Assembly: GCF_900104445.1 (NCBI RefSeq)
Contig: NZ_FNJI01000006.1
Span: forward strand, 124,001-188,000
Length of the DNA stretch: 64,000 nucleotides
Reading direction: 5' to 3'
DNA from: Desulforhopalus singaporensis
GTDB taxonomy: Bacteria > Desulfobacterota > Desulfobulbia > Desulfobulbales > Desulfocapsaceae
Part shown: one piece after another, positions 28,561 through 39,050 of the stretch
Layout of the letters: every line of letters begins with the position of its first letter
Numbering within the stretch: position 1 is the stretch's first letter
Notes under the pieces: model-generated
The model's database searches: none
What the model was told of the DNA's origin: nothing
The model's input: the letters and a program-made list of their open reading frames with translations, nothing else
Program-made: the position numbers and the translations under genes

Positions 28561-29493
28561 ATGGAAGTCAATTACCAGGTACAAGCCAGTCATGCCGGAA
28601 TGCGTCTCGACCATTTTCTTTCCGCGCATCTTTCTCAATTTTCAAGAAGTCTCATCTCCACCGCTATCCGCAATGGCGACGTGCGCGTTGGCGGAGAACG
28701 AAAAAAGAGCAGCTACCGGCTCAAGGAAAACGACCGGATCACCGGGACGGTCGAGGTCCGGAATGAGATTACCGTTGAACCGGAAAAAATTGACTTTACA
28801 ATAATATACGAAGATCAGTGGATGCTGGCCCTGTCCAAGCCTCCGGGACTGGTGGTGCATCCCGGAAGCGGTAATGACAAGGGAACCCTGGTAAGCGGGT
28901 TGCTTTATCACTGTAGCGCCATAGGAGGTGTCGGCGACACCATCCGCCCTGGGATAGTGCATCGTCTGGACAAGGATACTTCAGGGCTGATGGTTGTAGC
29001 CAAAACCGACGAAGTGCACCGTAATCTGGTGAGTGGCTTTAAAGAGCGTAATCTTGAAAAGAATTATATCGCGCTGATCCATGCAATCCCGCTGGAAAGG
29101 CAGGGCCGCATAGTCGCCCCGATCGGCCGGCATCCGGTCCAGAGACAGAAGATGGCGGTGCGTGAGACAGGCGGCAGATATGCAGCGACAAGCTGGCAGT
29201 TGATAGGGGAGATCGCCGGTAAATATGGCCTTGTAAAAGTTACCATAGAAACAGGAAGAACCCACCAGATCAGGGTGCACATGGCCCATTGCGGACACCC
29301 CGTTGTCGGTGACCGTGTCTACGGAAGCGGTAGGGACAACAGCGGGTTTTTGCGGCAGCTTCTCCACGCCTGGGAACTTATCATGTGCCATCCGATAACA
29401 GGCAGAAAGATGGTGCTCAGGGCACCACTGTGGCCTGATTTTCAGGAAAAGCTGAAGCAGCTCGGCTGCACCTTTGACGAGGAGAATCTGTGA
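28561..29493 (+). CDS. rluD: RluD-type 23S rRNA pseudouridine synthase
   Basis: Makes pseudouridines in the large-subunit rRNA. N-terminal S4 RNA-binding domain (MRLDHFLSAHLSQFSRSLI), catalytic motif GIVHRLDKDTSGLMV with D137, and the downstream ETGRTHQIRVHM box. 310 residues. Its stop overlaps the GTG start of coaE. Paralogue identity (RluD versus RluA/RluC) rests on the S4 domain and length. Confidence 0.92.
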   Translation: MEVNYQVQASHAGMRLDHFLSAHLSQFSRSLISTAIRNGDVRVGGERKKSSYRLKENDRITGTVEVRNEITVEPEKIDFTIIYEDQWMLALSKPPGLVVHPGSGNDKGTLVSGLLYHCSAIGGVGDTIRPGIVHRLDKDTSGLMVVAKTDEVHRNLVSGFKERNLEKNYIALIHAIPLERQGRIVAPIGRHPVQRQKMAVRETGGRYAATSWQLIGEIAGKYGLVKVTIETGRTHQIRVHMAHCGHPVVGDRVYGSGRDNSGFLRQLLHAWELIMCHPITGRKMVLRAPLWPDFQEKLKQLGCTFDEENL

Positions 29494-30086
29494 AGATAGC
29501 GATAACCGGAAACATCGGCGGTGGCAAATCCACCGTCAGTAGAATTCTGGCCAACATTCTCGGGGCGGCAATGCTCGACAGCGATGGGATATGCCGACAT
29601 GAAATGCAGCCGGGAAATCAAGGTTTCGTGCAGCTGGTGGAAATCTATGGCGACAGGTTCGTAAAGCATGACGGCGGACTGGACAGAGATGGTCTGCGTT
29701 CTGCTGTTTTCAGCGATATGTCCGTTAAAAAAAATCTTGAGGATATACTTCATCCTCTTGTTCTCCAAAAAATCGAGCAGCGAGGGCTTGAGCTTGAAGG
29801 AAAAATCCTGATTGTCGAGGTACCGCTTCTTTTTGAAGTAGGATGGCAGGATCAGTTTGATGTCACGGTTGTGGTCCGCGCCGGCGAGGGGAAAATCATT
29901 GACAGGGTTGTCGCAAGAGATGACCTTGAAGCCGCCCAGGTAAAAAAAATACTGGATGTGCAGATGCCCTGTGGGGAAAAAGAGATGCTGGCCGATTACA
30001 CCATTGATAACTCAGGTACCCTGGCGGCCACGTTTGGGCAGCTGCAATGGCTGGCCAGCTCACTAAAAGATAAAGAAAAGAGATGA
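29490..30086 (+). CDS. coaE: Dephospho-CoA kinase
   Basis: Last step of coenzyme A synthesis; ATP-dependent, cytoplasmic. P-loop GNIGGGKSTVSRIL is near residue 7; LDSDGICRH and HPLVLQKIE follow. GTG 29490 overlaps the rluD stop, so translation is coupled. 198 residues. Confidence 0.94.
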   Translation: MKIAITGNIGGGKSTVSRILANILGAAMLDSDGICRHEMQPGNQGFVQLVEIYGDRFVKHDGGLDRDGLRSAVFSDMSVKKNLEDILHPLVLQKIEQRGLELEGKILIVEVPLLFEVGWQDQFDVTVVVRAGEGKIIDRVVARDDLEAAQVKKILDVQMPCGEKEMLADYTIDNSGTLAATFGQLQWLASSLKDKEKR

Positions 30087-30113
30087 AATATTGGCAAAAG
30101 ACTGCTAAAACAC

Positions 30114-30142
30114 TTGACAGTCAATGTAGGAAACCGTATAAA
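30114..30142 (+). promoter_or_regulatory. Sigma-70 promoter of rho
   Basis: TTGACA (30114-30119), a 17-base spacer and TATAAA (30137-30142): close to consensus. It lies just past coaE and nearly 390 bases before the rho start. Confidence 0.75.
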
Positions 30143-30526
30143 AACACGTAAGAATTACGGCATCAAATCCCTGTCTTAGCTGAATCATCTCATTTGTAAC
30201 CTGCCATTACATTTCAGCACTTTACAAGTGAACCTGCAGGTAAAAGATTCATTTTCAAGAGTGATTTTTCACAGAACAACTGACCGTTTTCCTATTCTGC
30301 TGCTAATCGCAAAAAACAATATAGCGGAACCGCAAAACAACTATATGCCGGGCGTCCGCCAGCAGTTGTTCAGAATTATTACCTTCGAAGCATAGAGTAA
30401 GCTCGATAGCATTACCTGATAAACAAGCGGCCGTTTTTGTTTTTGCCTGCTCTGGCAGCAACGGACAAAAGGTCTTTATAATTTTTTTTATTACTGCCAA
30501 TAATCCGAGAAAGGAGATGTAGATTA
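30143..30526 (+). promoter_or_regulatory. Long untranslated leader of rho
   Basis: About 380 bases with no credible gene between the consensus promoter and rho. It includes a hairpin AACAACT ... AGTTGTT (30336-30370) enclosing a GC-rich loop. Long leaders used for Rho-dependent autoregulation are known for rho in enterobacteria; that role here is inference. The Shine-Dalgarno GAAAGGAGATG sits 10 bases before the start. Confidence 0.5.
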
Positions 30527-31777
30527 ATGAATCTGGCGGAACTGAAACTGATGAAAATCGGTGAACTGGTGCAGCTTGCCCGTGAGTTAAAGGTAGAAGG
30601 GTACAGTGCCTTGCGCAAGCAGGAACTCATTTTTGCAATACTGAAAGCACAGTCCGTAAAAGATGGCAAAATGCGTGGGAGTGGTGTCCTTGAGATACTG
30701 CCCGACGGATTTGGGTTTCTTCGGGCGCCTGATTACAACTACCTGCCGGGGCCGGACGATATCTATGTGTCTCCTTCTCAAATCCGCCGTTTAAGTCTTA
30801 GGACCGGAGACACCATTGAAGGGTTGGTGCGTTCACCAAAGGAAGGTGAGAGATACTTCGCTCTGCTTAAAGTGGACAGTGTTAACTTTGATCCTCCAGA
30901 GGCTGCGAAACAAAAGACTCTTTTTGGCAACCTGACGCCGTTGCATCCCAACGAGGCGTTTAATCTCGAATGGCAGCCGGATAACATATCCATGCGTGTT
31001 ATGGATATGTTCGCACCCATCGGCAAAGGGCAGCGTGGTCTTATCGTGGCGCCCCCGAGGACAGGGAAGACCGTGCTTATGCAGAAAATCGCCAATTCGA
31101 TTGTCAGAAACCATAAGGAAGTGTTTCTGATCGTTCTGCTCATTGACGAAAGGCCCGAGGAGGTAACCGAGATGACAAGGACAGTCCGGACCGCCGAAGT
31201 CGTCAGTTCAACCTTCGACGAGCCTCCCCAGCGCCATATCCAGGTTGCCGAAATGGTAATTGAAAAAGCCAAGCGGCTGGTTGAGCATAAAAAGGATGTG
31301 GTCATCCTGCTCGACTCTATAACACGGCTTGCACGGGCCTACAATACGGTTACCCCGGCGAGCGGCAAGATTTTATCCGGTGGAGTTGAGGCCAATGCGC
31401 TGCACAGGCCGAAGCGCTTTTTCGGTGCAGCTCGGAATATTGAAGAGGGAGGAAGCCTCACCATCCTGGCCACGGCCCTCATTGAGACCGGCAGCCGGAT
31501 GGACGAGGTTATTTTCGAGGAATTCAAGGGAACCGGAAATATGGAGCTGGTTCTTGACCGAAAGATGGCTGACAAAAGAATATTTCCCGCCATCGATCTC
31601 AAGCGCAGTGGAACCCGTAAGGAAGATCTGCTCACTAAACCGGCCGCGCTCAACAGGATATGGATTCTCAGAAAATTGCTCAGCTCTATGAATCCTGCGG
31701 ACTGCATGGATTTTCTCATTGACAAACTGAAGCACCAGAAGACAAATGCGGATTTCCTGGACTCCATGAACGGCTGA
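30527..31777 (+). CDS. rho: Transcription termination factor Rho
   Basis: Hexameric RNA helicase that ends transcription. N-terminal RNA-binding domain with [30 protein letters not shown]-type sequence, Walker A in [10 protein letters not shown], Walker [14 protein letters not shown], and the R-loop [13 protein letters not shown]. 416 residues is the compact Rho form without large insertions. Own promoter and leader. Confidence 0.97.
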   Translation: MNLAELKLMKIGELVQLARELKVEGYSALRKQELIFAILKAQSVKDGKMRGSGVLEILPDGFGFLRAPDYNYLPGPDDIYVSPSQIRRLSLRTGDTIEGLVRSPKEGERYFALLKVDSVNFDPPEAAKQKTLFGNLTPLHPNEAFNLEWQPDNISMRVMDMFAPIGKGQRGLIVAPPRTGKTVLMQKIANSIVRNHKEVFLIVLLIDERPEEVTEMTRTVRTAEVVSSTFDEPPQRHIQVAEMVIEKAKRLVEHKKDVVILLDSITRLARAYNTVTPASGKILSGGVEANALHRPKRFFGAARNIEEGGSLTILATALIETGSRMDEVIFEEFKGTGNMELVLDRKMADKRIFPAIDLKRSGTRKEDLLTKPAALNRIWILRKLLSSMNPADCMDFLIDKLKHQKTNADFLDSMNG

Positions 31778-31929
31778 GTCCGGTAACCCAGTAAAGGTTG
31801 GTTGGCAACTGTTTTTAGTTGAAAAAAAACGTAATTGGGGTAATATAACGCTCTTGTGTTCTGCCAGATTTGTATTTAACTATATAAAATAAACATCACA
31901 TAACCCTGTGTGTTGGAGGAATAATAACT

Positions 31930-32157
31930 ATGAAAGAAGGAATTCATCCCGAATATCACAAGATTAAGGCGGTCTGTGCCTGCGGCAACGAGGTGGAGCT
32001 CGGTTCCGTTATGAGTGAGATCAAGGTCGAAATCTGTTCTGCATGCCATCCGTTTTTCACAGGCAAGCAGAAACTTGTTGATACCGCCGGTAGGATCGAG
32101 AAGTTCAAGCAGCGTTACGCAAAGCACTATGCCAAGATGGAGGAAAAAAAGGGGTAA
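31930..32157 (+). CDS. rpmE: 50S ribosomal protein L31
   Basis: A 75-residue ribosomal protein of the zinc-binding type: CAC at residues 16-18 and CSAC near 37-40 supply the cysteines; [20 protein letters not shown] is the family C-terminal signature. Shine-Dalgarno GGAGG lies nine bases upstream of the ATG. Confidence 0.96.
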   Translation: MKEGIHPEYHKIKAVCACGNEVELGSVMSEIKVEICSACHPFFTGKQKLVDTAGRIEKFKQRYAKHYAKMEEKKG

Positions 32158-32203
32158 TCTCTTTTTTATCTTCATTCTTCCGGCTCTGTTGTTTTTTTTT
32201 GTT

Positions 32204-32250
32204 ATGTCCACAGCGATGCGTGCCATGGTTGTGGACATTTTTCTTTTTTT
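32204..32250 (+). terminator. Rho-independent terminator after rpmE
   Basis: ATGTCCACA ... TGTGGACAT (9-bp stem) followed by a T-rich run (32238-32250). It lies 47 bases after the rpmE stop and 20 bases before prfA, so some read-through into prfA is likely. Confidence 0.8.
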
Positions 32251-32269
32251 CCGGTCCTGGTGAACGAAA

Positions 32270-33340
32270 ATGTATGAAAAATTTGCGGATCTAGAAGACA
32301 GGATAGCTGATCTGGAAGGACGGTTGTCCGATCCGGCCCTGGTGAGTAATCAAAAGAAATACCAGGAGGTTGTAAGAGAGCACGCGCACCTGTCCAAGAT
32401 CAACGTCAAATATGTTGCTTACCAGAAAGTGCAGCAGGAAATAAAAGATAATAACGCCATCTTGCGGGATGAAAATGAGGATCCCGAGATTAAGGAACTG
32501 GCGCGGGCCGAGCTTGATGAACTTGCACAAAAAAAAGAGCGCCTGGACCATGAACTGAAGATTATTCTGCTGCCCAAGGATCCCAACGATGAGAAGAATA
32601 TCTTTCTTGAAATAAGAGCGGGAACCGGGGGGGACGAAGCAGCTCTTTTTGCCGGAGACCTGTTTAGAATGTACAGCAGGTTTGCCGAATCGATGGGATG
32701 GCGGGTTGAGGTTATGAGTTCCAACCCGATCGGGATCGGTGGCTATAAAGAAATTATCGGTCTTATCAGCGGTGATAAGGTGTACTCCAAGCTCAAGTAT
32801 GAAAGCGGGGTCCACAGGGTGCAGAGGGTGCCGGAAACCGAAACCCAGGGAAGGGTTCACACCTCGGCGGTGACTGTAGCTATTTTGCCAGAGGCGGACG
32901 AGGTCGATTTGGAGATCGACATGAACGAACTCAAGTTCGATGTCTTCCGTTCCTCAGGACCCGGTGGCCAATCGGTAAACACCACCGATTCCGCGGTGCG
33001 GGTAACACATCTGCCTACCGGGCTGGTGGTGACATGTCAGGATGAAAAGTCCCAGCATAAAAACAAGGCAAAAGCCTTGACTGTACTCCGTGCCAGACTG
33101 CTTGACCAGATAGAACAGGAACGACACGACAAGATCAGTCAGGACCGAAAGAGTCAGGTCGGCAGCGGCGACAGAAGTGAACGGATCAGAACCTACAACT
33201 ACCCGCAGGGGAGAATCACCGATCACCGGATTAACCTCACTTTGTATAAGCTGGATACGGTTATTGCAGGAAAACTCGACGAGGTTATTTACCCCTTGAT
33301 CGCGCACGATCAGGCGGAAAAACTTAAAACTCTGCAATGA
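32270..33340 (+). CDS. prfA: Peptide chain release factor 1
   Basis: Recognises UAA and UAG. The codon-recognition tripeptide PxT is seen as P188-E-T190, and the catalytic GGQ is at 232-234 in [16 protein letters not shown]. 356 residues. It begins the prfA-prmC-murA run. In a genome that recodes UGA as selenocysteine, RF1 does not compete at UGA; that role is RF2's. Confidence 0.97.
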   Translation: MYEKFADLEDRIADLEGRLSDPALVSNQKKYQEVVREHAHLSKINVKYVAYQKVQQEIKDNNAILRDENEDPEIKELARAELDELAQKKERLDHELKIILLPKDPNDEKNIFLEIRAGTGGDEAALFAGDLFRMYSRFAESMGWRVEVMSSNPIGIGGYKEIIGLISGDKVYSKLKYESGVHRVQRVPETETQGRVHTSAVTVAILPEADEVDLEIDMNELKFDVFRSSGPGGQSVNTTDSAVRVTHLPTGLVVTCQDEKSQHKNKAKALTVLRARLLDQIEQERHDKISQDRKSQVGSGDRSERIRTYNYPQGRITDHRINLTLYKLDTVIAGKLDEVIYPLIAHDQAEKLKTLQ

Positions 33341-33389
33341 TCGGTGGGCGTTGTCTAGTGTAAGGTTTCGCTGCTGAGCTTAGTCTGAG

Positions 33390-34274
33390 ATGGCCGGAAT
33401 ATGCTTTAACGAGCTTCTTGCAAAAGGAGTGAAAAAACTCTCGCAGGCGGGAATTAAGGAGTCGCTTATCGACGCCAGGCTGCTGCTTGAAGAGGCGTCG
33501 GGAAAGAGCTGGACGGAGTTGCTTGTACATGGCACCTCACAGGCCTCCTCAGCCGTGGCTGAGGCCTACCTCACCTTTATCAAGCGCCGCATCCAGAGAG
33601 AGCCTGTCGCCTACATTATCGGCGAATGGGAATTCTGGTCCCTGCCTTTTTATGTTTGTCCGGATGTGCTGATTCCGCGCCAGGAAACTGAGTTTCTTCT
33701 TGAAACGGTACTGAAGCATAACAGTCACCTGCCAGGGGTTGTTGACGGACCAATCCTCGACCTGTGCTGCGGCAGTGGAATCATAGGGGTTGTCCTGGCC
33801 CGGGAACTTCAAAAAAAAATAATCGCGCTGGATATATCGAGAGCTGCGCTGAAGGTTGCAGGGAAAAATGTTACGAGACATAACCTGCAGGACAGAATTC
33901 TGCTGGTTCAGGGTGACTTGCTTGAACCCTTCGGGTCGTCTCATCAATTCTCCCTGATCGTTGCCAATCCGCCTTATGTCAGTAACGATGACGTTCGGCA
34001 CAACCTCCAGCCGGAAGTGTGTCGCTACGAACCGCACCTGGCGCTTGACGGCGGTCACCTGGGAATGGAATTAATCGACAGAATCTTTAGCGGATTGCCC
34101 CGTGTCCTGCAGCGTGGTGGCCACTTCTTTATGGAATTCGGGGCCGATCAGGGTGATTTTACCAGGAAACTTTTTAATACCAGGTTGAAGGGAACAGAAG
34201 GTTTTGAGACCCTGACCATTCTGCAGGACTACTCAGGCCGGGATCGTGTGGTTCACATCAGCAGGACGACTTAA
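33390..34274 (+). CDS. prmC: Release factor glutamine methyltransferase
   Basis: Methylates the glutamine of the GGQ motif of release factors. SAM-binding [16 protein letters not shown] and the catalytic NPPY in [12 protein letters not shown] are visible. N-terminal helical substrate-binding domain present. 294 residues. Placed 49 bases after prfA, its substrate gene. Confidence 0.94.
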   Translation: MAGICFNELLAKGVKKLSQAGIKESLIDARLLLEEASGKSWTELLVHGTSQASSAVAEAYLTFIKRRIQREPVAYIIGEWEFWSLPFYVCPDVLIPRQETEFLLETVLKHNSHLPGVVDGPILDLCCGSGIIGVVLARELQKKIIALDISRAALKVAGKNVTRHNLQDRILLVQGDLLEPFGSSHQFSLIVANPPYVSNDDVRHNLQPEVCRYEPHLALDGGHLGMELIDRIFSGLPRVLQRGGHFFMEFGADQGDFTRKLFNTRLKGTEGFETLTILQDYSGRDRVVHISRTT

Positions 34275-34294
34275 AAATATTACGGAGCGATGTT

Positions 34295-35581
34295 ATGGAA
34301 AAACTCGTCATTGAGGGCGGGATACCTCTTAAGGGTGAAGTAAGGATAAGCGGTGCCAAAAATGCTGCTCTGCCGCTGATGGCAGCAACCCTGCTTGCTC
34401 CCGGGCTGCACAGATTAACGAATGTCCCGGATCTTCGCGATACCAGAACTTTTATCCGTTTACTGGAGAACCTCGGGGTCAGGAGCAGCTGGGAGGGGAC
34501 AACTACTCTGCTCCTCGATACAACATATGTCTCTCAGACCGAGGCGTCCTATGAGCTGGTAAAGACCATGCGGGCCTCCGTTCTTGTTCTCGGCCCGCTG
34601 GTGGCAAGGTTCGGCAGGGCGCGTGTTTCACTCCCAGGCGGCTGTGCCATCGGCGCAAGGCCTATTAATTTTCACATCATGGGGCTTGAACGGCTCGGGG
34701 TCTCCTGTCGGCTCGAAAGTGGATATGTTGATGCCAGCGTGGATGGACGGATGAACGGAAACGTGATTTATTTTGACGTCCCTTCGGTCACCGGAACAGA
34801 AAACCTGCTGATGGCGGCAGTTCTCGCCAAAGGAGTCACCGTACTCAAAAACGCCGCCCGAGAGCCGGAGATCGGCAATCTTGTCGATATGCTGACCACC
34901 ATGGGGGCTCGGATTGAAGGTCGGGGAAGTGACAGGCTGACGATTTACGGGGTGGACGAACTTTCTCCTGCAGATTGCGCAATTATCCCCGACCGTATTG
35001 AAGCAGGTACCTATCTTATAGCCATAGCAGCTTCCGGCGGCAGCGGGACAATTACCAACTGTATTCCGGCCCACCTGCCGTCTCTGCTTGAAAAATTGCG
35101 ACTGGCGGGGCTTGTGGTGCAGGAGGGGGAGTCTTCGATATCCATACGCTTTCCGGAAAAATTACAAGGGGAACTGCAGCTCAGGGGCGTCGACATCAAG
35201 ACCATGCCCTATCCCGGTTATCCGACTGATCTGCAGGCGCAGTTCATGGCGCTTATGACCCTTTGCTCCGGGGTGTGCGTCATAAATGAGACCATCTTTG
35301 AAAATCGGTTTATGCATATTGCCGAGCTGCAGCGGCTTGGTGCTGATATAAAAATCGACGGCAACTCTGCAGTGGTAACCGGGAAAAACATGAACGGCCT
35401 CAGAGGGGCACAGGTCATGGCAACCGATCTTCGCGCAAGCTCCTCCCTGGTTATTGCGGGACTTGCAGCGAGTGGCAGGACCGATATCTCCCGGATTTAT
35501 CATCTGGAACGGGGGTATGAGAAGTTGGTCGATAAACTAACCGGCCTGGGGGCTCGGGTCTGGAAAGAGCAGGAACAATAA
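34295..35581 (+). CDS. murA: UDP-N-acetylglucosamine 1-carboxyvinyltransferase
   Basis: First committed step of peptidoglycan synthesis. The active-site cysteine targeted by fosfomycin is present as C117 in [17 protein letters not shown]-terminal [17 protein letters not shown] and the later [12 protein letters not shown] are standard. 428 residues. It starts 20 bases after prmC and ends 22 bases before a convergent kinase gene. Confidence 0.97.
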   Translation: MEKLVIEGGIPLKGEVRISGAKNAALPLMAATLLAPGLHRLTNVPDLRDTRTFIRLLENLGVRSSWEGTTTLLLDTTYVSQTEASYELVKTMRASVLVLGPLVARFGRARVSLPGGCAIGARPINFHIMGLERLGVSCRLESGYVDASVDGRMNGNVIYFDVPSVTGTENLLMAAVLAKGVTVLKNAAREPEIGNLVDMLTTMGARIEGRGSDRLTIYGVDELSPADCAIIPDRIEAGTYLIAIAASGGSGTITNCIPAHLPSLLEKLRLAGLVVQEGESSISIRFPEKLQGELQLRGVDIKTMPYPGYPTDLQAQFMALMTLCSGVCVINETIFENRFMHIAELQRLGADIKIDGNSAVVTGKNMNGLRGAQVMATDLRASSSLVIAGLAASGRTDISRIYHLERGYEKLVDKLTGLGARVWKEQEQ

Positions 35582-35603
35582 CAGCGTTCATAACATATCG
35601 GAA

Positions 35604-37325
35604 TCAGGAGTCGATTTCCGGTATCGGCAGTTTCACGGTAAAAAGAGCACCGGAGTTACCCTCTGGGTTCATCAAGCCGTCATTGCTTACCTCAACCGTC
35701 CCCTGATGGGCCTCGACAATCTGTCGCACAATGGCCAGACCAAGACCGGTGCCTTCGACCCTGGTGGTCCAGAACGGATCGAAAACCTTGTCCAGTCCGT
35801 CGTGTGCTATTCCCGTGCCGTTATCCGCGACCGATATTTCAAGCATCTCGGAGTTGTCGGCAGTTGTTATCTCCTTGCTGCAGACGTGGATTCTTTCGCT
35901 ACCCTGCGGACAGAACAACATGGAATTCTGCATGAGATGGCTCAGGACAGTGAACAGCTGGTTCTGATCACCCCAGACGTCCAGGGCTGGCTTGAAATTG
36001 TGAGAGACCTTGACGGTTTGTGACCAGTTGGGATTGATCTGCAGGACCTCGATAACTTCTTCGAGACATCCGGCAAGGGAGAACCATTGACAGGAGATAT
36101 TCTCCGGTCTTGAGAATTTCAGAAAATCCCCGATCCTGTTGTTCAACCTTTCCGCTTCACGAACAATTATCTGTGCCAGCTCATGATTGGTGCCGTCTTG
36201 TTCCGCCGGTGAGAATTCGTCGACAAGAACCTGCGCCGATCCGGAAATCGCCGTGAGAGGATTGCGGAAATCGTGCGCTATTGATGCGCTCATCATGCCT
36301 ATTGCTGCGAGTTTTTCCTTCTGTCTTGCCTGCTTTTCCATCGACTCGATTTGGTCGACGTCCCGCAGGTTGATGATCATGTCGGGTCGCGTGGCATTGT
36401 CTGATCTATTGTCGCCGGAATGTATTTCTATGCAGGTGTAGCCGATACGGATTATTCCGGTATCTTTAACGAAGTCGATGGTATGGCGTATTTTTTTGGT
36501 GTCGAGATCGATCCCGGGAATCACCTGGTAAATATTTTTTCCCGGAAGGGTCGATGGATTTAATCCGGTGATTTTTTCTATGGCGTTGTTGGCCGAGGTG
36601 ATGACCCCATCACCATCAACGGAAAAAATACCTGACGCGATGTTGTCAATGATCTGCTTGTTGATAGTGGTCAGCCTGTTGAGCTCTTTTTTGGAATCCT
36701 TCAGGGCAATTTCTGCCGACTGCAAACGTTTGCCGAATATCCTGCTGAGAAACGCCGCAAGGAAGGCGGTTAACCCGTGAATGGCAAAACCGTTTAATCC
36801 CGTTGTGATATCAATTGTCGTATGGCCGCTCTTGGTATCAGGGAGTAAGGGAAGCAACGCATGAAGATCAAGGGCCAGAAGCAACCCGTACTCAAGAGTT
36901 ACCGCAGCTGCAGCAAAAAGGCCGCCCCGGTAGGGAAGGAGAAGGCCGCCGGCTATGATGGGAAAGAAATAGACCGAGGTGAGTGTCGTGTTTACCGACC
37001 CGGAAAAAAAAATCAACAACGAGGCGAAAACGGTATCAAGGAAGATCTGCAAGTAGCAGAATTGAATCAGGTTTTTCTCACCGGAAAGCAGCGAATAGGA
37101 AGAGAAACAACTGGCGGTGACCACTATGATAAGGAGGTACAAGAGAAAATCCTGTCTGATAAAGTAAATGGCAGACAGAGGTGACTCCTGGAAAAAAGAG
37201 GAAAAAACCAGCAGCAGCGTATAGAGGATGACCCTGAGCAGAAGCACCCACAGCAGCTGGTTGCGAAATAATCTGTCGACGTCTTCGTCCTGCCGACCCT
37301 TGTTGTTGAGGAAGGATAAGAGCAT
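35604..37325 (-). CDS. Membrane sensor histidine kinase (NtrB/PilS-like)
   Basis: 573 residues: several N-terminal membrane helices (about residues 25-190), a coiled linker (about 195-215), a PAS domain (about 215-320, NIASGIFSVDGDGVITSANNAIEKITG), HisKA with the phospho-accepting His in SIAHDFRNPLT, and an HATPase domain with N, G1 and G2 boxes (DNGTGIAHDGLDKVFDPF, GTGLGLAIV). The partner regulator ends five bases upstream in the same operon order. Overall shape resembles PilS, but no pilin gene is nearby to confirm. Signal unknown. Confidence 0.88.
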   Translation of the reverse strand: MLLSFLNNKGRQDEDVDRLFRNQLLWVLLLRVILYTLLLVFSSFFQESPLSAIYFIRQDFLLYLLIIVVTASCFSSYSLLSGEKNLIQFCYLQIFLDTVFASLLIFFSGSVNTTLTSVYFFPIIAGGLLLPYRGGLFAAAAVTLEYGLLLALDLHALLPLLPDTKSGHTTIDITTGLNGFAIHGLTAFLAAFLSRIFGKRLQSAEIALKDSKKELNRLTTINKQIIDNIASGIFSVDGDGVITSANNAIEKITGLNPSTLPGKNIYQVIPGIDLDTKKIRHTIDFVKDTGIIRIGYTCIEIHSGDNRSDNATRPDMIINLRDVDQIESMEKQARQKEKLAAIGMMSASIAHDFRNPLTAISGSAQVLVDEFSPAEQDGTNHELAQIIVREAERLNNRIGDFLKFSRPENISCQWFSLAGCLEEVIEVLQINPNWSQTVKVSHNFKPALDVWGDQNQLFTVLSHLMQNSMLFCPQGSERIHVCSKEITTADNSEMLEISVADNGTGIAHDGLDKVFDPFWTTRVEGTGLGLAIVRQIVEAHQGTVEVSNDGLMNPEGNSGALFTVKLPIPEIDS

Positions 37326-37330
37326 TAAGA

Positions 37331-38725
37331 TCAGGGCAGGCCGTATTTTTTGACTTTATAGCGCAACGAGCGGAAACTTATCTTCAGCAGGTCGGCGGCC
37401 TTCATCTTCGAGTTGTTGGTCCTTGCAAGAGCATGGGAGATAAGACGTTTTTCAAGATTGGCGATTACTTTTTCAATACCGAGTTCATAGAGCTGTTCTT
37501 CGTTGTCGGCGGCCCTAAGCAGAGTCTCATGTTCCCAGGGTTCCGCTGTTCCATGGTTGAGTGTGCTGGAGATATTTCCAGCAAAAGAAAGACTTTCCGG
37601 GAGTATGATATTGGAGCTTTCAAGGGCAACCCCTCTTTCAATGATATTTTCCAGTTCCCGGACATTTCCCGGGAAGTCGTAATTCATCAGTACCTGCAAG
37701 GCGTATGATGAAATTTCCTGGATTTCCTTTCCCAGCAGTTGTGAATATTTCTTGAGAAAGTATTCGACCAGCAGCGGAACATCGTTTTTTCGTTCGCGAA
37801 GCGGAGGGACCCGAAGCGGAACCACCGCCAGTCTATAGAAGAGATCTTTACGGAAATTGCCGTTTTCAATCTCCTCTTCAAGAATTCTGTTTGTCGCCGC
37901 GATAATACGGACGTTGATTCTACTGGTCGTTGTTCCTCCCACCGGTTTGATTTCACGTTCCTGCAGCACGCGCAGCAGTTTTGTTTGTATTATCGGCGTA
38001 AGCTCACCAATTTCATCAAGGAAGGCGGTGCCGTTGTCCGCCTCGTGAAAAAGTCCGGGTTTGTCGCTTATGGCCCCGGTGAAAGATCCTTTTACATGGC
38101 CGAACAATTCGCTTTCCATGAGATCTTCAGGGATTGCGCTGCAGGTTATTGGAATAAATTTTTCTTTGGCGACATTGCTGTTTTTATGGATAGCCTTGGC
38201 CACAAGCTCTTTTCCCGTACCGGATTCACCGTAGATAAGCACGTTTGCTGGAGTTGGTGCAACACGCTTTATCATGTCGAAAATTTTTAGCATTTCACGA
38301 CTCTTGCCGATGATCTCCGGAAAACTGTCGCCAAGCTCAGATGGATTTCTCTCAGGAGCGCACTTGTTGGTAGCGGATCTTATCACCGATTTGATCTCAT
38401 CGACATTGAAAGGCTTGCTGATATAGTCAAATGCGCCGTTTTTCATCGCCATTACGGCATCGTCGGGAGAGGCAAAGGCGGTAATCATGATAACCGGAAG
38501 TTCAGGAGAGCCGAGCTTGATTGCCTCAAGCAGCTCAATACCGTTCATTCCGGGCATTCTGATGTCGCTCACAACAACATCGGGGTGGCGAGAGGTGAGG
38601 ATATCAAGCGCTTCAGCTCCTTTTGCAGCCGTTATAACTTCGTGCCCTTCCTTTTGCAGAAGAATCTTCAGAAAGTCACGCATACTGCGTTCATCATCGA
38701 CGACAAGTACTGACGACATAACCAC
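37331..38725 (-). CDS. Sigma-54-dependent response regulator (NtrC/PilR-like)
   Basis: 464 residues: receiver domain with SDIRMPGMNG phosphorylation site, AAA+ domain with Walker A GESGTGKELVAKAIH and the sigma-54 contact loop as GSFTGA, and a Fis-type helix-turn-helix at the C-terminus (MKAADLLKISFRSLRYKVKK). Activates sigma-54 promoters after phosphorylation by the adjacent kinase. GSFTGA instead of GAFTGA is a known variant in PilR-type proteins. In-frame ATG two codons on (MSSVLVVDD) is an alternative start. Confidence 0.93.
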   Translation of the reverse strand: MVMSSVLVVDDERSMRDFLKILLQKEGHEVITAAKGAEALDILTSRHPDVVVSDIRMPGMNGIELLEAIKLGSPELPVIMITAFASPDDAVMAMKNGAFDYISKPFNVDEIKSVIRSATNKCAPERNPSELGDSFPEIIGKSREMLKIFDMIKRVAPTPANVLIYGESGTGKELVAKAIHKNSNVAKEKFIPITCSAIPEDLMESELFGHVKGSFTGAISDKPGLFHEADNGTAFLDEIGELTPIIQTKLLRVLQEREIKPVGGTTTSRINVRIIAATNRILEEEIENGNFRKDLFYRLAVVPLRVPPLRERKNDVPLLVEYFLKKYSQLLGKEIQEISSYALQVLMNYDFPGNVRELENIIERGVALESSNIILPESLSFAGNISSTLNHGTAEPWEHETLLRAADNEEQLYELGIEKVIANLEKRLISHALARTNNSKMKAADLLKISFRSLRYKVKKYGLP

Positions 38726-39050
38726 CTTGGCTTAAGTAGAGTGTTGAAGGTAAAACGTATCTCCCCGAAATTTCCGTGAATAATTTTATCGCAAGGGACT
38801 GTCTCGTTGAATCACAACGTACAGCGCGGACTATTCGGGTGAAAGGAGCGAAAATATTCCGGTGAAAACCTACAGGCAGATAATATCTTACTCTTGGGCA
38901 AGAAACAAGAAAAGGAGTGGAACAAACGGAAATTCAGTACGGTTTTCTCATTGGCCAATGAGAAAAGCGATAAAGACCACCGATACGGAAAAAAGACAAC
39001 CGCACCGGTGAATGAAACATCGGCTTTCGGTGTTTATGTTAAAGCCAGGA
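38726..39050. other. Intergenic region between a zinc-ribbon gene and the response regulator
   Basis: 325 bases without a credible gene, following the end of the 39-54.6 kb cluster and preceding the regulator (both minus strand). Its only striking element is a perfect palindrome at 38943-38966. A regulator promoter is expected but not visible to me. Confidence 0.5.
38943..38966. repeat. Perfect 24-bp palindrome
   Basis: TTTTCTCATTGG followed at once by its reverse complement. As the T-run is at the 5' end and the A-run at the 3' end on both strands, it is not a standard intrinsic terminator. It may be an operator or a transcript-end hairpin. Confidence 0.6.
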
